Shown here: one piece after another, positions 34,982 through 43,188 of the stretch
How positions within the stretch are numbered: position 1 is the first letter of the stretch
Layout of the letters: the number at the start of each line of letters is the position of its first letter
Assembly: GCF_022410465.1 (NCBI RefSeq)
Contig: NZ_JAJSON010000025.1
Location: 372,001-436,000 of the forward strand
Direction: 5' to 3'
Source: Christiangramia crocea
Lineage (GTDB): Bacteria > Bacteroidota > Bacteroidia > Flavobacteriales > Flavobacteriaceae
DNA: 64,000 nucleotides
The notes under the pieces: model-generated
Seen by the model: the letters and a program-made list of their open reading frames with translations, nothing else
The model's database searches: none
Told to the model about the DNA's origin: nothing
Program-made: the position numbers and the translations under genes

Positions 34982-36136
34982 TTGATCTCCAAACAACCGA
35001 TTTTGATAAGAGTAATTTCCATTTTTTTAGTACTGGGATTCCTGTCCTGCAAAAATTCAAAGAACACTGATTCGTCTGAAATTCAGAAGGGTGAAGAAGT
35101 TGAAATTGAAGATGCTAAAGGTTTCAGTATCATCAAATTTGAGAATTACAGTATTCTGAAGGTCAATACGCCCTGGCCCGAAGCTGAAGATCCTTTTATA
35201 TATCTCCTGGCAGAAAAGGATGCTGAGATCCCGGAAGATCTGAAATACGATCAGAAAGTTGAAGTCCCGGTAGAAAGTATGGTTGTGACTTCCACTACTC
35301 ACATTCCCGCTCTCGAAGCTTTGAATGAAGAAGAAAAGCTAGTAGGATTTCCAGGTCTTAATTATATATCTTCAGAAAAAACCCGGAAACTGATCGATGA
35401 CGGAAAAGTTTCAGAATTAGGCCAGAACGAGAACATTAATACCGAAGTCCTGATAGATCTTTCGCCTGATGTAGTGATTGGTTTCTCCATAAATGCTTCT
35501 AATAAGAGTTTTGAGACCATTCAGAAAACCGGAATTCCGATGATTTACAATGGAGACTGGACAGAGGCCACCCCACTGGGAAAGGCGGAATGGATAAAAT
35601 TTTTCGGTGCTTTATCTGGTAAAGAAAAAAAGGCTGAAATAATATTCAGTGAAATCAAGAACGAATATCTGAAAGCCAGGGAGCTGGCAAAAACCAGTGA
35701 AAAAAGACCTACTGTGATTGCGGGATCCATGTACAACGACAAATGGTATATGCCTTACGGTAATTCCTGGCAGGCCCAGTTCATAAAAGACGCGAACGCC
35801 GATTATCTTTATTCAGACACTAAGGGAGACGGAAGTTTATCCCTTGCATTTGAAAGTGTTCTGGAAAAAGCTGAGGCGGCTGAATACTGGGTAAGCTCAG
35901 GTCAATTCACCTCCTACGAACAACTTTTCAATGAAACCGAACATTATAAAAGGTTTAAAGCTGTTAGAGAAAAGAATGTTTATAGTGTAAGCCTTTCCAC
36001 GGGAGAAACGGGCGGAGTCACGTTTTACGAGCTTGGTCCTCAAAGACCCGATCTTATTCTAAAAGATCTTATTTCCATATTTCACCCAACACTTATAGAA
36101 GATTACGAACCAGTATTCTATAAACCGCTAAAATAA
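34982..36136 (+). CDS. btuF: Cobalamin ABC transporter substrate-binding lipoprotein
   Basis: A 384-residue periplasmic binding protein of the helical-backbone BtuF/FecB type. Signal peptide with lipobox LSC, followed by KNSKN and no acidic surface signal, so it should stay periplasmic. The binding domain has VVTSTTHIPALEAL, LVGFPG, and DLSPDVVIGF. The start is TTG at 34982: no ATG occurs in frame after the stop at 34967-34969 and before the signal peptide (TTG at 35003 is an alternative). It is first gene of btuFCD. The stop overlaps the permease start (TAATG). Confidence 0.87.
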   Translation: MISKQPILIRVISIFLVLGFLSCKNSKNTDSSEIQKGEEVEIEDAKGFSIIKFENYSILKVNTPWPEAEDPFIYLLAEKDAEIPEDLKYDQKVEVPVESMVVTSTTHIPALEALNEEEKLVGFPGLNYISSEKTRKLIDDGKVSELGQNENINTEVLIDLSPDVVIGFSINASNKSFETIQKTGIPMIYNGDWTEATPLGKAEWIKFFGALSGKEKKAEIIFSEIKNEYLKARELAKTSEKRPTVIAGSMYNDKWYMPYGNSWQAQFIKDANADYLYSDTKGDGSLSLAFESVLEKAEAAEYWVSSGQFTSYEQLFNETEHYKRFKAVREKNVYSVSLSTGETGGVTFYELGPQRPDLILKDLISIFHPTLIEDYEPVFYKPLK

Positions 36137-37167
36137 TGCTGAGTCAGAAAAAATATACTTTTTCCATCATTCTGCTTTTTCTGGCGGTAATACTTACAGC
36201 CTTGTTCAATATAAGTTTAGGGTCGGTGAATATCCCGGTTTCAGATGTTACCTCAGCCTTGCTTGGGTTTGAAGTAGATAAAGATACATGGAGGTATATC
36301 ATTCTCAATTACCGACTTCCAAAGGCCATTACCGCCATTATCACGGGTTCCGGGCTGGCAGTAAGCGGACTTTTAATGCAGACCCTTTTCAGGAATCCTC
36401 TGGCAGGGCCTTATGTACTTGGCCTAAGTAGTGGTGCCAGCCTGGGTGTTGCAATTGTATTTATGGGCGCCTCTATATTTGGTGCGTCATTCGCAGCTAT
36501 CCTTTTATCAGAATGGAGCCTGGTGATCGCATCCAGCCTTGGAAGTTTACTGGTCCTGTTTGCCGTTATCCTGGCTTCTATACGTCTAAGAGACACCATG
36601 GCTATACTTATCATTGGATTGATGTTTGCTAGCCTTACAGCGGCTATTGTGAGCGTACTGGCATATTTTAGTCCGGCATCTCAACTTCAGCAATACGTTT
36701 TCTGGTCCTACGGAAGTCTTGGAAATCTTAGCTGGAACGAAGTTTTAATACTCGGGCTGTTCTGGTTGATTGGAATCTTAATAAGCATTGGCAGTATAAA
36801 GAACCTCAATTCCCTGTTGCTCGGCGAACAATATGCCAGAAGTCTCGGTACAAATATCAAAAAGAACCGGTTAATGATCATAATCGCAACCAGCTTACTT
36901 GCCGGAAGCATAACAGCATTTGCAGGTCCTATAGCCTTTGTTGGGCTGGCTGTGCCTCACCTGGTAAGACAGGTAATTCCCTCGGCTAACCATGTAAGCC
37001 TGGTCCCTGCGGTGATTTTTGGTGGAGCCATTTTAATGCTGATCTGTGATATCATTGCCCAGCTTCCGGGAAGTGAATTCAGTTTACCTATAAATGCCAT
37101 AACTTCGCTAATCGGAGCTCCGGTAGTGATCTGGTTACTGGTGAGAAAAAGAAAATTCAATTTTTAA
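36136..37167 (+). CDS. btuC: Cobalamin ABC transporter permease (FecCD family)
   Basis: A 343-residue inner-membrane permease with about ten hydrophobic segments. FecCD family motifs: YRLPKAITAIITGSGLAVSGLLMQTLFRNPLAGPYVLGLSSGA and GPIAFVGLAVPHLVRQ (ATPase-coupling loop). Family members carry iron-siderophores or B12; cobalamin is inferred from the btuB riboswitch next door. It overlaps btuF by one base and abuts btuD. Confidence 0.9.
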   Translation: MLSQKKYTFSIILLFLAVILTALFNISLGSVNIPVSDVTSALLGFEVDKDTWRYIILNYRLPKAITAIITGSGLAVSGLLMQTLFRNPLAGPYVLGLSSGASLGVAIVFMGASIFGASFAAILLSEWSLVIASSLGSLLVLFAVILASIRLRDTMAILIIGLMFASLTAAIVSVLAYFSPASQLQQYVFWSYGSLGNLSWNEVLILGLFWLIGILISIGSIKNLNSLLLGEQYARSLGTNIKKNRLMIIIATSLLAGSITAFAGPIAFVGLAVPHLVRQVIPSANHVSLVPAVIFGGAILMLICDIIAQLPGSEFSLPINAITSLIGAPVVIWLLVRKRKFNF

Positions 37168-37959
37168 GTGAGCCCTTCAACTTCAAATATCGTTCTGAGA
37201 ACCGATGATCTTAGTATAGGTTATAAGAAGAAAAACAATGTTCAAATTGTGGCTTCTGGAATCGATATTGAAATTAAGGAAGGGGAACTTGTAGCGGTAA
37301 TAGGAGTAAATGGCGCTGGAAAATCTACCTTGCTTAGAACTTTAAGTGGTATACAGCAAATAATTAAAGGTGAGGTTTTTATATCTGAAAATAATCTTTC
37401 AAATACAGATCCTTCTGAACTTTCAAAGAACATAAGCCTCGTATTAACTGAGCAATTAATTTCAAAGAATTTAAGTGTTCTCGAACTGGTAGCCCTCGGG
37501 AGACAACCTTATACTAACTGGATAGGAAGACTAACCAAAAATGACCTGAAAAAGGTGATGTATGCGATTAAACTGGTTAATATTGAAGATATAAAAAACA
37601 AAAAATGTCATGAATTAAGTGACGGCCAGTTTCAGAAGGTTTTGATAGCCCGCGCCTTAGCCCAGGACACTTCGCTCATTATTTTAGACGAACCCACCAC
37701 TCATCTGGATCTTTATCATAAGGCTTATGTTCTGAAGCTACTTCAGCAGCTTAGCCGTGAGACCAACAAGGGGATCCTGTTTGCTTCGCATGAAATAAAT
37801 CTCGCACTACAGCTTTGTGACAAACTTCTTATCCTGAAAGATAAAAAAGCTTTATTTGGAAAACCCCTCGAGCTAATTAACTCTGACGCTTTCAGTGACC
37901 TTTTCCCCAGCCATCTTATTCAATTTGATAAGGAATCTTCCAGCTTCAAAATAAAATAA
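37168..37959 (+). CDS. btuD: Cobalamin ABC transporter ATP-binding protein
   Basis: A 263-residue ATPase starting with GTG immediately after the btuC stop. Walker A GVNGAGKST, Q-loop around VLTEQLISKNL, signature LSDGQFQK (D replacing the usual second G), Walker B LIILDEPTTHLDL, H-loop SHE. The LSDGQ variant is common in FepC/BtuD-like ATPases. It completes the inner-membrane B12 importer. A 110-base gap separates it from rmuC. Confidence 0.9.
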   Translation: MSPSTSNIVLRTDDLSIGYKKKNNVQIVASGIDIEIKEGELVAVIGVNGAGKSTLLRTLSGIQQIIKGEVFISENNLSNTDPSELSKNISLVLTEQLISKNLSVLELVALGRQPYTNWIGRLTKNDLKKVMYAIKLVNIEDIKNKKCHELSDGQFQKVLIARALAQDTSLIILDEPTTHLDLYHKAYVLKLLQQLSRETNKGILFASHEINLALQLCDKLLILKDKKALFGKPLELINSDAFSDLFPSHLIQFDKESSSFKIK

Positions 37960-38044
37960 GTTTACATCCCGACACGGCTCGATATAGCAATTGGTTCCTT
38001 TTATAAATTTTCACTGACTCCCTTCTCCAAAATTCTTAATTAAG

Positions 38045-38052
38045 TATCTTTG
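38045..38052 (+). promoter_or_regulatory. Candidate -7 element for the rmuC operon
   Basis: TATCTTTG, a full TAnnTTTG match 17 bases before the rmuC ATG. No TTTG at the usual distance upstream. Confidence 0.45.
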
Positions 38053-38069
38053 GAAAAATCGCCAGTTTC

Positions 38070-39497
38070 ATGAACGAATATCTCCTCATTAGTCTAATCT
38101 TTATTATTGCTTTAGGAATCGGAATTTATTTAGGGAAGCTTATTTCAGGTCTTAAATCCAAAAATGAGACCGGAAGACTCGAGGAACGGAATTCTCAATT
38201 ATCGCTCCAGATTGAAGATCTCAAAAATCAGATTAACAGTGAATTAGAAAATCACAAATTAGAGATCCAGCAACTTAAAAATGAGGCTCATGGCGACATC
38301 GAAAAGATCGAAAATGAAAGGGAAGAGATAAGGAAGGAAAAGGAAAATATCAGCCTGGAGCTTACCCGGAAAATTTCGGAATTCAATAATCTGAAAGAAA
38401 GAAACGAGGAGCAAAAAGCCGAAGTTGAAAAGCTTCAGGAAAAATTCACCAAGGAATTTGAAAATCTGGCAAACAAGATCCTCGATCAGAAATCGGAGAA
38501 ATTCACAAATCTCAATAAACAGAATATTGAAAACATACTCGACCCGCTTCAAAAGAAGATCAAAGAATTCGAGGATAAAGTAAGTAAAAGTGATTCGGAA
38601 TCTGTAAAAAGACATGCGGAACTAGGAGAAAAACTGAAATCACTTAATGAACAGAGTCTGAAAATAAGTGAAGATGCGACTAATCTTACCAAAGCTCTGA
38701 AAGGTGATACTAAGATGCAGGGGAACTGGGGGGAAATGGTTCTGGAAAGGGTGCTGGAACGAAGCGGACTTCAGAAAGACAGCGAGTATTTCGTTCAGCA
38801 AAGCTTCAATACCGATGAAGGCAAAAGAGTAATGCCCGATGTGATTATTCATCTTCCCGGCGATAAGAAAATGGTAGTGGATTCCAAGGTTTCCCTGAAT
38901 GCCTACGAGCGCTACATCAATGAAACTGAAGAAGATGATAAGAGAGCACATCTTAAAAACCACCTGATTTCCGTTAGAAATCGTGTGAACGAGTTAAGCA
39001 ATAAGAACTATCATTCGCTTTACGAGATGGATAGCCCGGATTTCGTGTTGCTCTTCATCCCGATAGAAGCAGCATTCGCTATTGCTTCCAACGAACATCC
39101 AGGCCTTTACAGTGATGCTTTTGAGAAGAATATTATCATAGTAACCCCTACTACTCTGCTTGCTGTATTAAAGACCATTGACAGTATGTGGCAGAATGAA
39201 AAACAAAAACAGAACGCAATACAGATCGCAACTCAGGCCGGAGCACTTTACGATTCATTCACAAATCTTACCGATGAACTACTGAAAATAGGCAGACAGA
39301 TCGGGACCGTTCAAAACACCTATGAAGGTGCGATGAAAAAGCTCACCGGAAAGGGAAATCTTATAAGAAGGGTTGAAAAACTGAAAAAACTTGGTGCCAA
39401 GGCAAGCAAACAGATCGATCAAAAACTTATGAATCGGGCCGAAATTGAAGATGAAGAGGAAGAAGAATCCAAAAACGAAACTTTAAATCTTAGATGA
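38070..39497 (+). CDS. rmuC: RmuC-type DNA recombination protein
   Basis: A 475-residue protein: N-terminal membrane helix (residues 3-20), a long coiled coil (about 28-205, heavy in E, K and Q), then the RmuC nuclease-like domain (about 215-420). That domain includes GNWGEMVLERVLERSGL, VMPDVIIHLPGDKKMVVDSKVSL, DFVLLFIPIEAAF and IVTPTTLLAVLKTI. In E. coli it limits recombination at inverted repeats. It is first gene of a tight five-gene run; its stop overlaps the next start by 4 bases. Confidence 0.93.
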   Translation: MNEYLLISLIFIIALGIGIYLGKLISGLKSKNETGRLEERNSQLSLQIEDLKNQINSELENHKLEIQQLKNEAHGDIEKIENEREEIRKEKENISLELTRKISEFNNLKERNEEQKAEVEKLQEKFTKEFENLANKILDQKSEKFTNLNKQNIENILDPLQKKIKEFEDKVSKSDSESVKRHAELGEKLKSLNEQSLKISEDATNLTKALKGDTKMQGNWGEMVLERVLERSGLQKDSEYFVQQSFNTDEGKRVMPDVIIHLPGDKKMVVDSKVSLNAYERYINETEEDDKRAHLKNHLISVRNRVNELSNKNYHSLYEMDSPDFVLLFIPIEAAFAIASNEHPGLYSDAFEKNIIIVTPTTLLAVLKTIDSMWQNEKQKQNAIQIATQAGALYDSFTNLTDELLKIGRQIGTVQNTYEGAMKKLTGKGNLIRRVEKLKKLGAKASKQIDQKLMNRAEIEDEEEEESKNETLNLR

Positions 39498-40636
39498 GAA
39501 AAATTACATTTTTAACCACCCTATTATTAATCAGTTTTCTTTGTCAGTTAACCGCACAGAAGCTCTATTTCCCAAAAGCGGGAGAATGGCAGGAAAAACA
39601 GGCCTCAGAATATCAACTTGATCTTTCAGAAGCTGTTGAATTTGCCAAATCCAACGAATATTCCGGGTCAAGGGATCTGAGACAGGCCATTTTAAAAGGC
39701 TTTCAACACGAACCCTATCATAAATTGCTCGGTCCAACCAAAAGAAGGGGTGGTCCCGCAGGAATGATATTAAAAGATGGCTACTTGATCGCCAAATGGG
39801 GCGATACAAAAAGGGTTGATATGACCTTCAGCGTGACCAAAAGTTTCCTTTCAACCACAGCTCTGGTGGCCAGGGATAAAAATCTCATTACAGGATTCGA
39901 TGAACCGGTAGTGGATTATATATGGGATGACACTTTTGAAGGTGAACATAATTCCAGAATTACCTGGACACATCTGCTCCAGCAGAATTCTGACTGGAGT
40001 GGTCAGCTTTGGGGTAGTTTTGACTGGGCCGACAGACCTCCGCAGGATCAGGGGATAGATGAATGGAGATCCAGGGAATTACACGAACCGGGAACTTATT
40101 TTAAATACAATGATGTTCGAGTGAACGTGCTGGCATATTCATTACTGAATGTATTTAGAATGCCCTTGCCAAAAGTCTTGAAACAGAATATCATGAATCC
40201 TATCAATGCTTCTCAAAGCTGGAGATGGTTTGGGTATGAAAATTCATGGACTACCATTGACGGGCTTAAAATGCAGTCAGTAAGCGGTGGAGGACATTCC
40301 GGTGGCGGAATGTTCATCAACACCGAAGATATGGCGAGATTTGGCCTTTTATTTATGAATAATGGAGAATGGAATGATAAGGAACTAATTTCCGAAGAAT
40401 TGATAACCGAGGCTATGCAAGCTTCTGCACCTAATCCTAATTATGGTTATATGTGGTGGCTGAATTCTAAAGGTGACCGGCATATGGAAAATATCGATAC
40501 CAGTATTTTCTATGCCGCTGGGTTTGGAGGGAACTTTATAATTGTAGACCAGAAGAATAATATGGTGATTGTGACCCGCTGGCTGGAACCTTCTAAACTG
40601 GAAGATTTCCTTAACCTTATCTACAGGAATATTTAA
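39494..40636 (+). CDS. Serine hydrolase, class C beta-lactamase family
   Basis: A 380-residue exported protein (signal peptide ending LTAQ). The active-site SxxK is SVTK, the YxN equivalent is Y of FKYNDVRVN, and GGGHSGGGMFINTEDMARFG is the usual C-terminal active-site region with H in place of K in the KTG-like motif. Such proteins are esterases or D-amino peptidases more often than true beta-lactamases. It is coupled to rmuC and immediately followed by a small membrane protein gene. Confidence 0.85.
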   Translation: MRKITFLTTLLLISFLCQLTAQKLYFPKAGEWQEKQASEYQLDLSEAVEFAKSNEYSGSRDLRQAILKGFQHEPYHKLLGPTKRRGGPAGMILKDGYLIAKWGDTKRVDMTFSVTKSFLSTTALVARDKNLITGFDEPVVDYIWDDTFEGEHNSRITWTHLLQQNSDWSGQLWGSFDWADRPPQDQGIDEWRSRELHEPGTYFKYNDVRVNVLAYSLLNVFRMPLPKVLKQNIMNPINASQSWRWFGYENSWTTIDGLKMQSVSGGGHSGGGMFINTEDMARFGLLFMNNGEWNDKELISEELITEAMQASAPNPNYGYMWWLNSKGDRHMENIDTSIFYAAGFGGNFIIVDQKNNMVIVTRWLEPSKLEDFLNLIYRNI

Positions 40637-41002
40637 ATGAAAAAGACCTTACTCTATATACTAGGTGGAATTTTCATTTTATGGCTGCTTTATTTCGCCT
40701 TCATCTATTTTGTGCCCTACAGCGAGGGTACCCGAAGTGGAGAACTTATTAAATTCAGCCGGAAAGGAGTGATCTCCAAGACCTGGGAAGGCGAAATAAG
40801 CCAGGGAATCAGTGGAGCACAGATATTTCAGTTCTCAGTCCTGGACAAAAACGACAAAGTGATTGAAAAGCTTCAGGAATACGAAGGCAATTATGTAAAG
40901 CTTACCTATATTGAACGATTCGATACGTTTTTCTTTTGGGGAGACACAAAATATTTTATAACCGATGTGGAAAAATCAGAAAGTCCGCATTTTAGAAGAT
41001 AG
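40637..41002 (+). CDS. Small single-pass membrane protein, unknown function
   Basis: A 121-residue protein with one N-terminal membrane helix (residues 4-27) and a beta-rich soluble part (SGELIKFSRKGVISKTWEGE, QFSVLDKNDKVIEKL, GNYVKLTYIERF). The pattern recurs in Bacteroidota, sometimes under the name 6-phosphogluconate dehydrogenase, but it has no Rossmann fold or any part of that enzyme, so the name should not be used. The start abuts the hydrolase stop, and the thioesterase follows 2 bases later. Confidence 0.75.
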   Translation: MKKTLLYILGGIFILWLLYFAFIYFVPYSEGTRSGELIKFSRKGVISKTWEGEISQGISGAQIFQFSVLDKNDKVIEKLQEYEGNYVKLTYIERFDTFFFWGDTKYFITDVEKSESPHFRR

Positions 41003-41004
41003 AC

Positions 41005-41556
41005 ATGCAAAAAGATTTTAAGACCGTAGAAGAGAGCCATGTGATAATTTCAGAATTGATGCTTCCCTCCCATTCCAATTTTAACGGAAAGATACATGGG
41101 GGCTATATTCTTTCATTAATGGACCAGATCGCTTTTGCCTGTGCTTCTAAACACTCAGGAGCCTATTGTGTTACTGCCAGTGTTGATACGGTAGATTTCT
41201 TAAGACCTATCGAAATTGGAGAGCTTGTAACTATGAAAGCATCGGTTAATTATGTAGGCCACAGCTCCATGGTAATAGGCATTCGGGTAGAAGCTGAGAA
41301 TATTCAGAATGGAAATGTAAAGCACTGTAACTCTTCCTATTTTACAATGGTAGCCAAGGATAAAGCAGGGAGATCAATAGAAGTACCGGGCCTAATTCTT
41401 AAAAATGATAACCAGATAAGGCGTTTTGCAAAAAGCATAAAAAAGAAAACCATGAAAAAGAAAAGGATACAGGAGTTCCTGATAACCGACTTCTCTTCAG
41501 ACAGGTATTTGCACATTCTTGAAGAACATAAAGTAAAATTAGAAAAAGAAGCTTGA
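41005..41556 (+). CDS. Acyl-CoA thioesterase (hotdog fold)
   Basis: A 183-residue single hotdog-domain thioesterase of the YciA/BACH type. NFNGKIHGGYILSLMDQIAFACA supplies the catalytic-helix region, and VDTVDFLRPIEIGELVTMKASVNYVGHSSMVIGIRVEAE the strand core. It hydrolyses acyl-CoA to free fatty acid; chain length unknown. The C-terminal 40 residues are strongly basic (KKKTMKKKR) and beyond the usual domain. Its stop overlaps the TTG start of the next gene. Confidence 0.88.
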   Translation: MQKDFKTVEESHVIISELMLPSHSNFNGKIHGGYILSLMDQIAFACASKHSGAYCVTASVDTVDFLRPIEIGELVTMKASVNYVGHSSMVIGIRVEAENIQNGNVKHCNSSYFTMVAKDKAGRSIEVPGLILKNDNQIRRFAKSIKKKTMKKKRIQEFLITDFSSDRYLHILEEHKVKLEKEA

Positions 41557-42515
41557 GGTCCCACGGATTTATATTAGCGATTTTCATAGCGATAGCAATC
41601 GCCTATTTTTATCCTGAAGGCACACAGTTACTGCCATTAAAAACGATAACCGATATTGGGATTGCCCTTATATTCTTCTTTTACGGATTAAAACTGGCAC
41701 CAGCAGAATTTAAGGCAGGTTTGCTTAATTACCGGGTGCATATCATTATTCAGGTCACCACATTTGTAATTTTCCCTTTATTGTGTCTTCTTTGCATACC
41801 TCTTTTTGAAGAAGGGCTTAGATCTGATCTCTGGATCGCTTTGTTCTTTCTGGGAACGCTTCCATCCACGGTTTCTTCCTCGGTAGTGATGGTAGCCCTG
41901 GCGAAAGGAAATCTACCAACCGCCATCTTCAACGCTAGTCTTTCCGGACTGATAGGGATTGTAGCAACTCCTTTATGGATCGGTTTTATTTTGGAAAAAA
42001 CCACCGATTTTGATTTTCTTGAAGTACTCCAAAAACTTTTCCTGCAAATAATCGTACCACTTGCGATAGGCTTGTTTCTTCAGAGGTATTTTGGAAAAAT
42101 GGCCAGAAAATACGGGAAACAGCTGAGCCTGTTCGATAAAACAACAATTATTTTAATTATATACTCAAGTTTCAGCAATTCTTTTACCTCAGATCTCTTT
42201 AATACAGTGAATTTAGAAGAGCTGATTAAAATGGTGGCTATTGTGCTGGTACTTTTCTTTTCAGTCTTCTTCGGTTTGGCTTTTTTCAGTAATCTTATAG
42301 GTTTAAATACTGAAGACAAGATCGCAGCTCAGTTCTGCGGCACCAAAAAATCTCTGGTTCATGGTTCGGTAATGGTAAGGGTTATCTTCGGTAATGCTGC
42401 AAGTTCAGGTTTATTATTGCTCCCCATTATGCTCTACCATTCGGCGCAATTAATACTGGTGGCCTGGTTCGCAGAAAAATACCGGAAAAGAGATCTGGAA
42501 AAAACGGGAATTTAG
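41553..42515 (+). CDS. Bile acid:sodium symporter family protein (YfeH-like)
   Basis: A 320-residue membrane protein with about ten hydrophobic segments, SBF-like family. PSTVSSSVVMVALAKGNLPTAIFNASLSGLIG matches the first discontinuous substrate-binding helix, and CGTKKSLVHGSVM the second. Bacterial YfeH-type members carry organic anions of unknown identity. The start is TTG overlapping the thioesterase stop (TTGA); an in-frame ATT at 41538 would add a basic N-terminus and is an alternative. Confidence 0.85.
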   Translation: MRSHGFILAIFIAIAIAYFYPEGTQLLPLKTITDIGIALIFFFYGLKLAPAEFKAGLLNYRVHIIIQVTTFVIFPLLCLLCIPLFEEGLRSDLWIALFFLGTLPSTVSSSVVMVALAKGNLPTAIFNASLSGLIGIVATPLWIGFILEKTTDFDFLEVLQKLFLQIIVPLAIGLFLQRYFGKMARKYGKQLSLFDKTTIILIIYSSFSNSFTSDLFNTVNLEELIKMVAIVLVLFFSVFFGLAFFSNLIGLNTEDKIAAQFCGTKKSLVHGSVMVRVIFGNAASSGLLLLPIMLYHSAQLILVAWFAEKYRKRDLEKTGI

Positions 42516-42528
42516 AAACCTGAATTGA

Positions 42529-42927
42529 TTAAGGCCTCAGGTAAAGAGCAATTTCCGTAATATTATAAGTGAATAGAATCCAGCCAATGATCAGAATAAG
42601 TCCGCCTACCGGAGTAACAGGTCCTAAAATCTTAATTTTCTTACCCCTGGAATCACTATAGGTTAATCCATAGATACTGAAAGAAAATAATATGGTTCCA
42701 ATAATGAAGCACCAGGCGGTAAGGCTCTGACCGGTTTCTGCAAACGGAAAAACGATTCCGCAAATAATCAGCATGATGGCATGATACATTTGGTACCGCA
42801 CTCCTACCTCATAACTTCTTAACTGATCATCATTGAAAGACCTTCTTAAAGCATGCGCCCCAAAGGCCCCAAGGATAACAGAAAGGGTTCCAAACACACC
42901 ACCAAATATCAAAACCAGTTCCTTCAT
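42529..42927 (-). CDS. DUF423 membrane protein
   Basis: A 132-residue protein with four membrane helices. The family signature GGVFGTLSVILGAFGAHALR is at the N-terminus, with YEVGVRYQMYHAIMLI and LTAWCFIIGTILFSFSIYGL following. I start at MKELVLIF because the family begins there; the upstream extension is not conserved in type. Function unknown. It is convergent with the symporter gene, with 13 bases between the stops. Confidence 0.88.
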   Translation of the reverse strand: MKELVLIFGGVFGTLSVILGAFGAHALRRSFNDDQLRSYEVGVRYQMYHAIMLIICGIVFPFAETGQSLTAWCFIIGTILFSFSIYGLTYSDSRGKKIKILGPVTPVGGLILIIGWILFTYNITEIALYLRP

Positions 42928-43002
42928 AACGAAATATATAATTTTGAGATTATAAAATAAAAAAACATGAATCTCTATTGAGACACACAAAACCAAAGTA
43001 TT

Positions 43003-43056
43003 CGTCACCCTGGGCAGTCGAAAGGTTAAAAACGTCTCAACCCCGGTGGACGTGAC
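43003..43056. repeat. Possible degenerate REP-like palindromic element
   Basis: A GC-richer island in an AT-rich gap. CGTCACCCTGGGCAGTCGAA resembles the palindromic extragenic elements frequent in Flavobacteriia (CACCCTGAGC...GTCGAA). An outer GTCAC/GTGAC and inner ACGTC/GACGT pairing can fold it. Only one copy occurs in this window. Confidence 0.35.
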
Positions 43057-43104
43057 AATTTAAACTCAGGCTAACAAAGAAAAATTTCCTGATCTAAAAT
43101 AAAA

Positions 43105-43170
43105 AAAGTCATTTTGAATGAAAAAAGATTTCCGAAATTACAGATTTCAATTTTCAGTCAAAATGACTTT
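43105..43170 (-). terminator. Long-stem terminator after carB
   Basis: Twenty-base arms (43105-43124 with 43151-43170) paired with a single mismatch, 26-base loop, followed on the minus strand by a T run. It lies 18 bases beyond the carB stop. Confidence 0.75.
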
Positions 43171-43188
43171 ATGTTTATTTTAATGTTT

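Noticed and set aside
39494-40636. Antibiotic-resistance beta-lactamase
   Set aside because: SxxK and fold fit class C beta-lactamase relatives, but the KTG-like motif is altered and the context is housekeeping; an esterase or peptidase role is more likely.
40637-41002. 6-phosphogluconate dehydrogenase
   Set aside because: Similar proteins carry this database label, but the protein has one membrane helix and about 90 residues of beta-like sequence, with no Rossmann fold.
17240-43170. The long inverted repeats at 17240-17344 and 43105-43170 as copies of one mobile element
   Set aside because: Their arms have different sequences and no target-site duplication is visible, so they are treated as independent terminators.
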